From Ponticoccus alexandrii (GTDB taxonomy: Bacteria > Pseudomonadota > Alphaproteobacteria > Rhodobacterales > Rhodobacteraceae): a DNA stretch of 64,000 bases. Below are positions 28,781-40,210 of the stretch, in pieces. The notes under the pieces were generated by a model. It worked only from the letters and a program-made list of their open reading frames with translations, did not search any database and was not told where the DNA came from. How positions within the stretch are numbered: position 1 is the stretch's first letter; each line of letters opens with the position of its first letter. The position numbers were made by a program, and so were the translations under genes. The DNA lies in assembly GCF_016806125.1 (NCBI RefSeq), contig NZ_CP047166.1, forward strand, positions 2,356,001 through 2,420,000, in the 5' to 3' direction.

Positions 28781-29785
28781 TCAGAGCGCGATATCCAGCG
28801 TTACCGGGAAATGGTCCGACGCGTCCAGAAGTGCCCGGCGCAGGGTTTCGTTGGCCCAGCACTGGGGGTCATCGAAGGGGTGCCAGATGCGCCAGCGTGG
28901 CGCCAGCGCGCGCAAGTCCGGCGAAATCATCACGTAGTCGAGCAGCGCCTGAAGGTAGCGCCCGCGATCCTTCAGGAAGAAGCGCGCGGTCGAGGGCTGG
29001 GCCCCAAGCCGGCTGGCCAGCGCCTCGGAGGCATGGGGATCGTAGAGCACCGGCCCCGGCGGCGCCCCAAGCACGATCTCGACCGAAGAGCGCCCGAAGA
29101 GATCCTCGTATTCGTCAAGCCCCGGCCCGTCGTTGAGATCGCCCATCACGATCAGGCTCTCGCCCGCGGCCAGATGCGTCTCGATGCGGCGGCGCAGCCA
29201 GATCGCCTGCGCCAGTTGCTTGCGCCGGTTGGCGATGGACAGCCGCATGACCGCATCGCGGCTGCGCGCCCCATGCGGCGCCTTGGATTTGAGATGCGCG
29301 CCGATCAGGCGCAGCGCCCTGCCCCCGGCCCCCTGAACCGCCAGTTCCAGCGGCGGCTTGGAGAAGGTCACGCGATCCTCGGTCGCGTCCACGTCGAGGT
29401 CGATGCCGAACACGCCGTCGAAGCGCGGCGCCCCGCCGCCCTCTTGCGGGTCATGGCGCGCCACCAGCACCTGCGGATCGTAAAGCAGCGCGATTTCCTG
29501 CTGCGTCTCGTTGGCAAAGCCCGTAGCCACCGCATCCGTACGCAGGCCGTAGACCTCTGCAAAGGCGCCCAGGGCGCGGGTGGTGGACCGGCGGCTGCCG
29601 GTGTCCGGGGCCTCGATCACCATGATCGCATCGGCATCCATGGCACGGAAGACCCGCCCCAGCGCCTCTGCCTGTTCGCCCCGGGTGACGCCATGGCGTT
29701 TCGTCGGTCCGTCGTCGCGCAGCAGCCGCCCGTCGTCGTCGAAGAGCGCGTCGAACCACTCCACGTTGTAGGTCGCAAGGCGCAC
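28781..29785 (-). CDS. Endonuclease/exonuclease/phosphatase-fold protein
   Basis: 334 residues, GTG start. The EEP-fold motifs are in order: LATYNVEWFD at the N-terminus, DAIMVIEAPD with the metal-ligand acid, VMGDLNDGPGLDEY (Asp/Asn pair) and the terminal SDHFPVTLDIAL. No signal peptide, so cytosolic. The substrate may be nucleic acid, phosphoinositide-like or sugar phosphate; not inferable. It starts 6 bp after the stop of the upstream TerB/DnaJ gene, so the two form an operon. Confidence 0.88.
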   Translation of the reverse strand: MRLATYNVEWFDALFDDDGRLLRDDGPTKRHGVTRGEQAEALGRVFRAMDADAIMVIEAPDTGSRRSTTRALGAFAEVYGLRTDAVATGFANETQQEIALLYDPQVLVARHDPQEGGGAPRFDGVFGIDLDVDATEDRVTFSKPPLELAVQGAGGRALRLIGAHLKSKAPHGARSRDAVMRLSIANRRKQLAQAIWLRRRIETHLAAGESLIVMGDLNDGPGLDEYEDLFGRSSVEIVLGAPPGPVLYDPHASEALASRLGAQPSTARFFLKDRGRYLQALLDYVMISPDLRALAPRWRIWHPFDDPQCWANETLRRALLDASDHFPVTLDIAL

Positions 29786-29791
29786 GGCGGT

Positions 29792-30475
29792 TCAGGCGGT
29801 CTCGCGGGCCGAGATCTCTTCCCAGGCGCGGTTGATGGCAATCATCTTGCGCTCGGACATCTTCACCGCCTCTTCGGGGACGCCGCGGGCGATCATCCGG
29901 TCGGGGTGGCTGTCGCGCACCAGCTTGCGCCACTCGGCCCGGATTTCCTTCAGCGGCGTGTCCGGGCTGACGCCAAGCACCGTGTAGGGATCGGGCACCG
30001 CGTCCGGCACGAAACGGGCGCGGATCGCGCGAAAGCGGGTTTCGGACATGCCGAACAACTCTGCCACGCGGGTCAGGAAGGCGTCCTCCGCCGGGTGATA
30101 GGTGCCATCCGCTATGGCGATATGAAACAGCCCCTCGAGCAGATCGCACAGGGTGCTCTTGTCGCGCTCGAACATGGCGGCGATGCGACGGGCATAATCC
30201 TCGAACCCCGCCACGTCCTGCCGGGCAAGGTTGAAGACCCGGGCGGCATTGGGCTCTTCCTCGGGCGGGATCGAAAAAACCTCGCGGAAGGCGGTGACCT
30301 CGGCACGGGTCACAAGCCCGTCGGCCTTGGCCATCTTGGCAGAGAGGGCAATGACCGCGATGGTGAAGGCCACGGACCGCTCGGGCGGCGTGCGCAGCCG
30401 TTCGAAGACGGCGCCAAGGCCCTCACCCGAGGCAAGGGCCTGAAGGGCCTGTGATATGCGCGTCCAGATCGACAT
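29792..30475 (-). CDS. TerB/DjlA-like co-chaperone with C-terminal J-domain
   Basis: 227 residues from MSIWTRISQAL; an ATG at 30538 is less likely. Residues about 30-145 are a TerB-like helical domain with the acidic metal-type motif AKMAKADGLVTRAEV and HIAIADGTYHPAEDAFL. The J-domain (about 162-227) starts at DPYTVLGVSPDT and has the HPD tripeptide in RDSHPDRM needed to stimulate DnaK. This is the DjlA layout without the membrane helix. Co-transcribed with the EEP-fold gene. Confidence 0.9.
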   Translation of the reverse strand: MSIWTRISQALQALASGEGLGAVFERLRTPPERSVAFTIAVIALSAKMAKADGLVTRAEVTAFREVFSIPPEEEPNAARVFNLARQDVAGFEDYARRIAAMFERDKSTLCDLLEGLFHIAIADGTYHPAEDAFLTRVAELFGMSETRFRAIRARFVPDAVPDPYTVLGVSPDTPLKEIRAEWRKLVRDSHPDRMIARGVPEEAVKMSERKMIAINRAWEEISARETA

Positions 30476-30616
30476 GAGCGGCATCATACGCGGAAGCGTC
30501 CCGGCTGTCAGGGCGGGAATCACGGGATTTTTCTGCATGAGCGAAAATGTGAGCGGCAGTGCAGGACTTCGCCTGTTGCGACCGGCGACAGGGCCTTAAG
30601 CGGGGTCGCCCCGCGC

Positions 30617-31237
30617 TCAGGTCAGCGTGACGATCCCGTCGGGCCGTTTCACCTGCGCCGCCAGACCAGCCCGTGCCCCCTTGGCAAAGCGCACCAGCGG
30701 CGCCTCCAGATGCGGCGCCAGCAGGGACTCCAAGGCCTCGATCTCGGGATGTGTCACGGTCAGGCGCTCCAGCGTCAGGCCCGAGGTGGTCAGGGCCTTG
30801 CCCAGCGGCACCGGGCTTTGCCACTCGATCAGCGCCGGAAAGACACCGTCGAAGGGCAGCGCACCATCCTCGGGCACCGCCATGCGCCAGCGCAGCCCCC
30901 CGCGTTCCAGAGACACCGGGCGCCCGGCCATCGGGAAAACCGCCAGCGCCGCATCCAGGTCCGCGACCCGGCAGATCCACTTGTCCAGCCGCGCCGGCCC
31001 GGAAAAGCTGTCCAGCCCGAACCACCGCGCGTCCTGCGGATCCGGGGCCGAAGGGTCCACCGCGATCGCTTCAAGGTAAAGATCCGGGGCCAGCGCGATC
31101 AACTGGTTGTGGGTGCCAAAGCGGGCATGTGCCCCGCCGGGCGACAACGGCTGCCCCAGCGTGCGCTCGGCATGAGAGGTCGCCTCTGCCAAAGAGGCAG
31201 CAAGAACAGCGATGTGATCGAGAACCAGTTTTTCCAT
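30617..31237 (-). CDS. VOC / glyoxalase-like domain protein
   Basis: 206 residues. The N-terminal LVLDHIAVLAASLAEAT strand-helix and LGTHNQ-type GTHNQLIAL segment, followed by DLYLEAIAVDP, are the glyoxalase_3 (PF13468) pattern, a metal-dependent VOC-fold family. Metal ligands His8 and Glu56 are likely. Substrate unknown, cytosolic. Divergent from nhaA. Confidence 0.8.
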   Translation of the reverse strand: MEKLVLDHIAVLAASLAEATSHAERTLGQPLSPGGAHARFGTHNQLIALAPDLYLEAIAVDPSAPDPQDARWFGLDSFSGPARLDKWICRVADLDAALAVFPMAGRPVSLERGGLRWRMAVPEDGALPFDGVFPALIEWQSPVPLGKALTTSGLTLERLTVTHPEIEALESLLAPHLEAPLVRFAKGARAGLAAQVKRPDGIVTLT

Positions 31238-31379
31238 GGACCGTGCCGAGAGACCGTGCAGATGCAGAAAGCTAGTTCGGCCGGAAGGCGTAAGAAAGCA
31301 TTAAATGTGCATCTGGGACGTTGATTTGGCTCGATTCAGCCCCACGTGAAAAACCATCATTCCAAATGGGGGACTCTTA

Positions 31380-32567
31380 ATGCTTTTACGCGCCATCGAC
31401 CGCTTCTTTTCGCACGAAGCCTCAGGGGGCATCCTGCTGATCGTCGCGGCCCTGGCGGCCATGATCGTGGCCAATTCGGCGCTTTCCGGCGCCTACGAGG
31501 GCGTGCTGGGCGCCTATCTTGCTGTCACAATCAGCGGTGAGGGGCTGGAAAAACCCCTGATCCTGTGGATCAACGACGGCCTCATGGCGATTTTCTTCTT
31601 CCTGATCGGCCTGGAACTGAAGGCCGAACTGCTGGAAGGTAAGCTGAAGAACCTGCGCGACGTGGTCCTGCCCGGCATGGCGGCAGTCGGCGGCATGGCG
31701 CTTCCGGCCCTGTTCTTCCTGATCTTCAACTGGGGTAACCCTGTCACGGTCGGCGGCTGGGCGATCCCGGCGGCCACCGACATCGCCTTCGCACTTGGCG
31801 TGCTCGCGCTGGTGGGCGACCGCGTGCCGTCGTCGCTGAAGGTCTTCCTGCTGACGTTGGCGATCCTCGACGACATGGGCGCGATCCTGATCATCGCCTT
31901 GTTCTACACGGCGGAACTGAAGGTCGATTACCTCTTCCTCGCGCTGATCCCGGCGGCGCTGATGTTCTGGATGAACATGAAGCGCTGGCACCGCGTGGCA
32001 CCGATTCTGATCCTCGGCGTGGTGATGTGGTTCTTCGTGCTGAAGTCCGGAGTCCATGCGACGCTGGCGGGCGTGTTGACCGCCTTCTTCATCCCGCTCA
32101 AGGACAAATGGGGCAAGTCGCCGCTGCATTCTATCGAACACGGCCTCTCGCCCTACGTGCTCTACGGCATCATCCCGATCTTCGCCTTCGCCAATGCCGG
32201 CGTGGTGCTGACCGGAATCAGCTTTGCCGATCTTCTCGCGCCGCTACCGCTTGGCATCGCCTCAGGGCTGGTGCTGGGCAAGATGGTCGGCGTCTTCGGC
32301 ATCACCTACCTGATGGTGCGCTTGGGTCTTGCCCGCAAACCGCACGGCGCGAACTGGGCGCAGATCTTCGGCGTCGCCTGCCTTGCGGGGATCGGCTTTA
32401 CCATGTCGTTGTTTATCGGTTCACTCAGCTTCGACGATCAGGAACTGATGAACGGCGTGCGGCTCGGCGTGCTCTGCGGGTCGCTGATTTCCGGGGTCAC
32501 GGGCTTCCTCGCCCTGCGCCTGTCCAGCTCGGAACCCGCCCCGGCAGAGGCCCAGGCGGCACAATAG
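31380..32567 (+). CDS. nhaA: Na+/H+ antiporter NhaA
   Basis: 395 residues with the multi-helix layout of NhaA. The essential paired aspartates are visible in TLAILDDMGAILII, the cation-site region in PAATDIAFALGVLAL, and the N-terminal FFSHEASGGILLI is characteristic. It expels Na+ in exchange for H+ at the inner membrane, a role that suits a marine organism. GGGGGA precedes the ATG. A terminator follows at 32592. Confidence 0.96.
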   Translation: MLLRAIDRFFSHEASGGILLIVAALAAMIVANSALSGAYEGVLGAYLAVTISGEGLEKPLILWINDGLMAIFFFLIGLELKAELLEGKLKNLRDVVLPGMAAVGGMALPALFFLIFNWGNPVTVGGWAIPAATDIAFALGVLALVGDRVPSSLKVFLLTLAILDDMGAILIIALFYTAELKVDYLFLALIPAALMFWMNMKRWHRVAPILILGVVMWFFVLKSGVHATLAGVLTAFFIPLKDKWGKSPLHSIEHGLSPYVLYGIIPIFAFANAGVVLTGISFADLLAPLPLGIASGLVLGKMVGVFGITYLMVRLGLARKPHGANWAQIFGVACLAGIGFTMSLFIGSLSFDDQELMNGVRLGVLCGSLISGVTGFLALRLSSSEPAPAEAQAAQ

Positions 32568-32591
32568 GCCAGCGCCAACCGGCAGAAACAC

Positions 32592-32619
32592 AACGGCCGC
32601 GGAGCAATCCGCGGCCGTT
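32592..32619 (+). terminator. Rho-independent terminator of nhaA
   Basis: Perfect 12-bp stem AACGGCCGCGGA / TCCGCGGCCGTT with a GCAA tetraloop, followed by TTACCTTT, 24 bp after the stop. Confidence 0.9.
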
Positions 32620-32821
32620 TTACCTTTGCAGGCGGTCCGCAGACCAGGCAGGTCGCAACCGGCCCGGTCACGGGCGGATATTCTTGACTAAAATAATAGG
32701 TTATGAAAAACAGGATTTGAAAAGGCGACTCGATCCGTCACCTTTGCAAGAAACAGGCGCGACGCCGCGCCCGTCCCAGCCACCGCCAAGGAAGCCCGGA
32801 TGTCGGACAAGAGGAACGACA

Positions 32822-32968
32822 ATGACCCAAAGGACGCAGGACCGGGCGCCCCGCATTCCCGACTGGAAGACGCTGATCGAGACCGGCGCCGATGCATCGG
32901 CCATCGGTGACCTTGCACTCGAGGCGCTGATCGACCGCAAGACGCGCTCCGGGGAAGAGGCACGATGA
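32822..32968 (+). CDS. Tiny ORF translationally coupled to hemP
   Basis: 48 residues (MTQRTQDRAPRIPDWK onward), GAGGAA upstream, stop overlapping the hemP start (ATGA). No signal peptide or membrane helix; the middle (LIETGADASAIGDLALEALID) looks helical. No family recognised. An AT-rich tract with TTGACT (32684-32689) and AATAATAGGTTATG lies about 120 bp upstream and may hold an iron-regulated promoter. Confidence 0.6.
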   Translation: MTQRTQDRAPRIPDWKTLIETGADASAIGDLALEALIDRKTRSGEEAR

Positions 32969-33144
32969 CCTTCATGCGCCGCGCTCCCGACCCCGTCACC
33001 GCCGCAGCCCAGTCCCAGGGCGCAACCCCTGTCTACGACGCCCACGACCTGATCACCGACGGCGTGAAGGCCGAGATCGTGCTGGACGGCCAGACCTACA
33101 TCCTGCGCATCACCCGCGCCGGAAAGCTGATCCTGACCAAATAG
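32965..33144 (+). CDS. hemP: Hemin uptake protein HemP
   Basis: 59 residues. The C-terminal half, EIVLDGQTYILRITRAGKLILTK, matches the HemP family pattern of a small beta-rich peptide ending in RxGKLILTK. HemP/HmuP proteins help express or assemble hemin uptake systems and are iron-regulated. The start overlaps the preceding ORF stop by 4 nt; an alternative ATG is three codons in. No hemin transporter genes are nearby; the repeat element and mcm follow. Too short for ordinary gene-length cut-offs. Confidence 0.88.
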   Translation: MTFMRRAPDPVTAAAQSQGATPVYDAHDLITDGVKAEIVLDGQTYILRITRAGKLILTK

Positions 33145-33210
33145 CATCCGGCTGGCCACGGCCGACGTGCCCCAGCCCACAGCCGGCCCGCGCTTGGACA
33201 GCGCGGCCCT

Positions 33211-33269
33211 GCTTCTTTGGTCTTCCAAATACCTCGGGGGGGCGCCGCAGGCGCGGGGGCAGAGCCCCC
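33211..33269 (+). repeat. Intergenic repeat element, copy 3
   Basis: GCTTCTTTGGTCTTCCAAAT, ACCTCGGGGG, then a GGGGGC-AGA-GCCCCC hairpin (33255-33269), between the convergent hemP and mcm genes. Confidence 0.85.
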
Positions 33270-33306
33270 ATCGGGTCGCCTCGCCGAAGGTGAGGCGAAG
33301 CCGCCC

Positions 33307-35445
<2,139 letters not shown>

Positions 35446-36491
35446 GTCCTTGTCCTTTGTCTTTCAGGCCCGCCGCCGGATGTGTTCCCGGTCTTGCAGG
35501 CGCTTCCTCTTGTCTCAGGCTCGCCAGCCCGTCCGCCCCCGACATCAGCCAGAAGAGGTCGTCGGCATAGCGTTCGCGCAGCTCCGCCACCTGTGCGGCG
35601 TCGAAAGGCTGCCAGCGCGGGCCGTCCGCCCGCAGGGCCCCCCCGTCCTGCCCGCGCCCGGCAAGGCAGGCGCGCAGGGTGGCAAGGTCGGGGCGCCGGT
35701 TGGCCCAGAAGGCCCCGGCGCGCAGCGGCATCCGGTCATTCCGGCCGGTCATGACCGCAAGCAGCCAGTCGGGCCGGTTACCGTATGTCTCGAAGGGGGT
35801 CACGACGATCTCGGAGCCCGGGCAGGCGCAGGCAATGTCAGTCACCACATGGCGCCAGCTGCGTGCGCCGCCCGCGATGCGGGCAACATGGTCCGGCGCC
35901 GGAACCGCCTCGCCGCGTGGGATCAGCCAGGCCATACCGGAGGCCCACCAGGCATCCAGAGACCGGATCTGAAGCACGATGCGCCGGGGCTGACCGAAGG
36001 CCTGCGACAGCCGCGCAAGACGCTCCCCCGCATCATGGTACAGCCCCCCCCGCCGCAGGTTGCGCCGGGGTGTACCAAGCATGTTCTCATCCGAGACCAC
36101 AAGCGCGCCAAGGCTGTGCCGCTTCGCCCGGGCAAGGTTCACCGCCAGCCGCCCGGCCCGGCGCGCCGCCGCCTGCGCGCTCTGGCGCGGGTCCGTGACG
36201 CCGTTCAGCAGGCCCGACCGCGTGCGCCACGGCCCCCAGAACCCGATACCCGCCGCCTCCAGCCCGGCGCGATGCGCGCGCAGATAGTGCTGAAAGCTGG
36301 TGGAGCCGGTGCGATGCGCGCCGACGTGCAGAATGACGTCCATGCTTTTCGATCCTTTCGCCGCGACGCCAGACGCCGCCGTTCTGCGAGTGTCCCGGAT
36401 CGAGGTGAGCGCGCGGTTAAAGATAAAATTTTCGCGCGTGCGGGCGTTGGCGGACTGTGCAGAACGCCGGGGGCGGCTTATATCTTGCCGT

Positions 36492-36962
36492 ATGAACAAG
36501 CATTTCCGACTAATCGCGGTGGTAGGGCTTGGCCTCTGGGCCGGGATCGGCGCCGCGCAGGGCGCCGAGCAGGACGTCACCGTCCCGGAGCCGTTCGAGA
36601 TGATCCGCTCCGCAGCCGAGACCACGCTCGACGACTGGGTCTGGCTGCGGCGCCCCATCGTGGTCTTCGCGGACAATGCCGCCGACCCCCGGTTCGTGCA
36701 GCAGATGGCCCTGCTGTCGGAACGGCTGGATGCGCTGGAAGAGCGCGACGTGGTCGTGATCACCGACACCGACCCAACAGCGCGGTCCTCGGTGCGGCAA
36801 AAGCTGCGGCCGCGCGGCTTCGCCCTGACGATCATCGCCAAGGACGGCACCATCATCGCCCGCAAGCCCTCGCCCTGGTCGGTGCGCGAGATCACCCGCT
36901 CGATCGACAAGCAGCCGCTGCGCCAGCAGGAGGTCCGCGAGCGCCGCGAATCGTTGCGGTAG
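36492..36962 (+). CDS. DUF4174 exported protein
   Basis: 156 residues with a signal peptide (about 1-24, AQGAEQ). The rest is a thioredoxin-like-fold domain without a CXXC: RRPIVVFADNAADPRFVQQM, ALEERDVVVITDTD, GFALTIIAKDGTII and PWSVREITRSIDKQP. The last is the family signature region ending in R-x-I-D-x-x-P-L-R. Probably periplasmic. It is the only plus-strand gene inside the propionyl-CoA locus and shares a divergent region with the sulfotransferase-like gene. Confidence 0.8.
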   Translation: MNKHFRLIAVVGLGLWAGIGAAQGAEQDVTVPEPFEMIRSAAETTLDDWVWLRRPIVVFADNAADPRFVQQMALLSERLDALEERDVVVITDTDPTARSSVRQKLRPRGFALTIIAKDGTIIARKPSPWSVREITRSIDKQPLRQQEVRERRESLR

Positions 36963-36969
36963 GGGCCGC

Positions 36970-37584
36970 TCAGACGGTGCCGCGCAGAAAGAAGACGATG
37001 GGCAGCGGTCGGTACAGCAGCAGCGCCGCATCGCGTCCGGGGTCGTAGACCAGAACCGTGTCGGGCGAGGCGAGAACCATCGCAACATCCGTCTTGAAGA
37101 CCTCGGACATGCATCCCCGCGCCGGGCCGACCACCGCCGAGACAAGGCCCAGACCGGTCGGCAGGGACAGCGACATCAGCGCCTCGGAAATCGCATTGGG
37201 CGAGGCGCCGGGGATTTCGAAGGCCACCGCCTGCCCCTTCTGCAAGCGCGGCAGCGCATCGCGCACAGTGGACACCCGGACCGCCCCGCCCGTGGTGCGC
37301 AACTGGTCCGAGATCACCTCGAACGAGGCGGCGGTGCAGGTCGCGGTCGATCTGAAATCGCGCGTCTGGGCCAGAAAGACGAGGCGACCGATCTCCTTGC
37401 GCACCGCCTCTTCCCGGTCCAGCGGCAGGCAGCCGGCCAGCAGCGCAAGGCCACAGGCCCCCGCCAGCCAGTCGGCGCCCAGCCCGCGGCCCGCGCGGAA
37501 GGCCCTTGCCGGAACAGGCCCGCACCGCAACAGGGCTTTGCCAAGGGCCTTCTCCCCCGCCCGCCAGCAGGCGGTCCACTGCAT
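36970..37584 (-). CDS. Probable lipoprotein, unknown function
   Basis: About 204 residues from ATG 37584 (a TTG five codons earlier is possible). The N-terminus is unusual: some 35 basic residues precede a hydrophobic stretch ending in the lipobox LLAGC, so the real start may lie further in. The C-terminal part is mixed alpha/beta with TTGGAVRVSTVRDALPRL and LPIVFFLRGTV. A diverged inverted repeat of AAGGCCCTTG overlaps the N-terminal coding and leader region. No family recognised. Confidence 0.55.
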   Translation of the reverse strand: MQWTACWRAGEKALGKALLRCGPVPARAFRAGRGLGADWLAGACGLALLAGCLPLDREEAVRKEIGRLVFLAQTRDFRSTATCTAASFEVISDQLRTTGGAVRVSTVRDALPRLQKGQAVAFEIPGASPNAISEALMSLSLPTGLGLVSAVVGPARGCMSEVFKTDVAMVLASPDTVLVYDPGRDAALLLYRPLPIVFFLRGTV

Positions 37585-37674
37585 CAAGGCGCGTCGCAAG
37601 GCCCTTCCCCCCGTGGTCGTCCACGAGGGAAAGGCTAGCGCAAGGGCCTTGCCAAAGAGTTTCCGGCAGCGGGC

Positions 37675-38052
37675 TCATTCCTCCCATTCCTCGGGCCGAA
37701 ACGACAGCCAGAGGCCACCGGCGAGGAAGAGAAGCAGGTAGATCAGGACGCTGCCCTCGGTCGGTGTTGCCATCTCCCAATAGATCAGGGCGAAATAGAC
37801 CAGCATCGTGGTGATCAACACGCCAGGTCCCACCAATTTCAGCACCGGCCCGGCCGCCATGTCCAGCAGCAGGCAGACCAGCGCCGCCCAGACAAGGTAG
37901 CCCAGCGTCAACCCCACCGCGGCGACGGCGATCACCGCCGGACCGTCGCGCGGCGTCAACACCATCAGCCCCGAGGCCACCACCGCCGACACGATCATGC
38001 CGGCCAGAAAGGCCAACCCGTGAAAGAGCCAGATGCGGAGGCCGCGGAGCAT
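37675..38052 (-). CDS. Four-helix membrane protein, unknown
   Basis: 125 residues from MLRGLRIW. Four hydrophobic segments (about 8-28, 35-58, 62-82, 92-115) nearly fill the protein, which ends LSFRPEEWEE. It begins 4 bp after the pccA stop, so it is the tail of the pccA transcript. No known domain. Confidence 0.7.
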   Translation of the reverse strand: MLRGLRIWLFHGLAFLAGMIVSAVVASGLMVLTPRDGPAVIAVAAVGLTLGYLVWAALVCLLLDMAAGPVLKLVGPGVLITTMLVYFALIYWEMATPTEGSVLIYLLLFLAGGLWLSFRPEEWEE

Positions 38053-38056
38053 GATG

Positions 38057-40057
38057 TCACTCGAACTCCATGATGACGTCGTCCACCGCAAGGCTGTCGC
38101 CCGCGCCGGCGTTGATCTTCGCCACCACGCCCCGACGCTCGGCGCGCAGGATGTTCTCCATCTTCATCGCCTCGACGGTGCAGAGCGCCTGCCCCTCCTG
38201 CACCTCGTCGCCCTCGGAGACGTTGACCTTCACGATCAGCCCCGGCATCGGGCAAAGCAGCATCTTCGAGGTATCGGGCGGCAGCTTCTCGGGCATGAGT
38301 TTCGCCAACTCGGCCTGACGCGGAGAGCGGACGTGCACCTTCATGTCCGCGCCGCGCGTGCGGATGCGGAAGCCCTGCACGATCTTGTCGACCTTCAGGA
38401 CCAGCGCCTCGCCGTCGACGGTCATGCGCGCAAGGCTGTCGCCCGGCGTCCACGCCCCCTCGACCCGATGCGCGGAGCCGTCCTCGAACCGAATGGTGGA
38501 CCCGGCCTGATCGGCCTCGACCGTCACCGCGAAGTCCTGCCCCTGCAGCGAGACCACCCAGTCGGACCCGACCCGGCGTTCGTGGTTGTCGAGGCGGCCC
38601 GAGACCCGCGTGCGCCGGATCTCGGCCACGCGGTTCATCGCCGCTGCCGCCGCCGCGACGGGCTTCAGGTGGCTGTCGTCCAGCGTCACCCCCTCGAAGC
38701 CGTCGGGATATTCCTCGGCGATGAAGGCCGTGGTCATGTCGCCCGAGATGAACTTCGGGTGATCCATGACGGCGGCGACGAAGGGCAGGTTGTGGCCGAT
38801 GCCCTCGACCTCGAAGCTGTCGAGCGCGCGGCGCATGGTCTCGATGGCCTGAGCGCGCGTGGGCGCCCATGTGCAGAGCTTGGCGATCATCGGGTCGTAG
38901 TACATCGAGATCTCGCCGCCCTCGTAGACGCCGGTGTCGTTGCGCACGACGCCCTCGCCCAGTTCTCCCTCGGCGGGCGGACGGTAGCGGGTCAGCCGCC
39001 CGATGGAGGGCAGGAAGTTGCGATAGGGATCCTCGGCGTAAAGCCGGTTCTCGATGGCCCAGCCGTCGATCTTCACGTCGTCCTGCGTGATCGACAGCGG
39101 CTCGCCATTGGCGATGCGGATCATCTGTTCCACGAGATCGACGCCGGTGATCAGTTCCGTCACCGGGTGTTCCACCTGAAGACGGGTGTTCATCTCGAGG
39201 AAATAGAAGTTCCGCTCGCCGTCGACGATAAACTCCACCGTGCCGGCGCTGGCGTAATTCACTGCCTTGGCGAGGGCCACGGCCTGCTCGCCCATGGCCT
39301 TGCGGGTGGCCTCGTCGAGGAAGGGGCTGGGCGCCTCTTCGACGACCTTCTGGTTGCGGCGCTGGATCGAGCACTCCCGCTCGTTCAGGTAGATGCCGTT
39401 GCCGTGGCTGTCGCACAGGACCTGAATCTCGATGTGGCGGGGCTGGGTCACGAATTTCTCGATGAAGATTCGGTCGTCGCCGAAGCTGTTGGCGGCCTCG
39501 TTCTTGGACGACTGGAAGCCCTCGCGCGCCTCTTCGTCGTTCCATGCGATGCGCATGCCCTTGCCGCCGCCACCCGCGCTGGCCTTGATCATCACCGGAT
39601 AGCCGATCTCTCCGCTGATCTTCACCGCCTCGTCGGCATCCTCGATCAGGCCCATGTAGCCGGGCACGGTCGAGACGCCCGCCTCCTTGGCGATCTTCTT
39701 GGAGGTGATCTTGTCGCCCATCTTCTCGATGGCGCCCACCGGCGGGCCGACGAAGGCCACGCCAGCGGCCTCCAGCGCCTGCGCGAACTTCGCGTTCTCG
39801 GACAGGAAGCCATAGCCCGGATGCACCGCCTGCGCGCCCGAGGTCTTGATCGCCTCCATGATCTTGTCGATCACGATATAGGACTGGTTGGCGGGCGGCG
39901 GGCCGATGTGCACCGCCTCGTCCGCCATCTCGACATGCAGGGCGTTGCGGTCGGCGTCCGAATAGACGGCGACCGTCTTGATGCCCATCTTGCGGGCCGT
40001 CTTGATGACGCGGCAGGCGATTTCGCCCCGGTTCGCGATCAGGATCTTGTCGAACAT
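38057..40057 (-). CDS. pccA: Propionyl-CoA carboxylase, biotin-carrying alpha subunit
   Basis: 666 residues from MFDKILIANRGEIA. Biotin carboxylase domain (1-445): SAGGGGKGMRIAW ATP loop, IEKFVTQPRHIEIQ, and EMNTRLQVEHPVTE. A linker BT-type domain follows, then the biotinyl domain with AMKMEN and biotinylated Lys at about 632. It carboxylates biotin with ATP and bicarbonate, passing CO2 to PccB to make methylmalonyl-CoA. Upstream at 40106 is a stem-loop. pccB lies 2.4 kb upstream on the same strand. Confidence 0.96.
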   Translation of the reverse strand: MFDKILIANRGEIACRVIKTARKMGIKTVAVYSDADRNALHVEMADEAVHIGPPPANQSYIVIDKIMEAIKTSGAQAVHPGYGFLSENAKFAQALEAAGVAFVGPPVGAIEKMGDKITSKKIAKEAGVSTVPGYMGLIEDADEAVKISGEIGYPVMIKASAGGGGKGMRIAWNDEEAREGFQSSKNEAANSFGDDRIFIEKFVTQPRHIEIQVLCDSHGNGIYLNERECSIQRRNQKVVEEAPSPFLDEATRKAMGEQAVALAKAVNYASAGTVEFIVDGERNFYFLEMNTRLQVEHPVTELITGVDLVEQMIRIANGEPLSITQDDVKIDGWAIENRLYAEDPYRNFLPSIGRLTRYRPPAEGELGEGVVRNDTGVYEGGEISMYYDPMIAKLCTWAPTRAQAIETMRRALDSFEVEGIGHNLPFVAAVMDHPKFISGDMTTAFIAEEYPDGFEGVTLDDSHLKPVAAAAAAMNRVAEIRRTRVSGRLDNHERRVGSDWVVSLQGQDFAVTVEADQAGSTIRFEDGSAHRVEGAWTPGDSLARMTVDGEALVLKVDKIVQGFRIRTRGADMKVHVRSPRQAELAKLMPEKLPPDTSKMLLCPMPGLIVKVNVSEGDEVQEGQALCTVEAMKMENILRAERRGVVAKINAGAGDSLAVDDVIMEFE

Positions 40058-40105
40058 GTCAGTCCCTTCGTCTTCCGCGCCTTGGGGCGCTGTTGTGCAA
40101 CGACA

Positions 40106-40139
40106 AACGCCGCCCGAAGCCTGAGCTTCGGACGGCGTT
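40106..40139 (-). terminator. Stem-loop between the small lipoprotein gene and pccA
   Basis: 15-bp stem with one mismatch (AACGCCG-C-CCGAAGC, loop CTGA, GCTTCGG-A-CGGCGTT), followed on the minus strand by TGTCGTTG. It may end the upstream transcript or sit in the pccA leader, 48 bp before the pccA start. Confidence 0.6.
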
Positions 40140-40210
40140 GCATGGATATCGGGCAAGACGCCGTCAGCGACGGCGTACCCTCTTGTCCGGCCCTCGGGCC
40201 GGGTGTCAGG

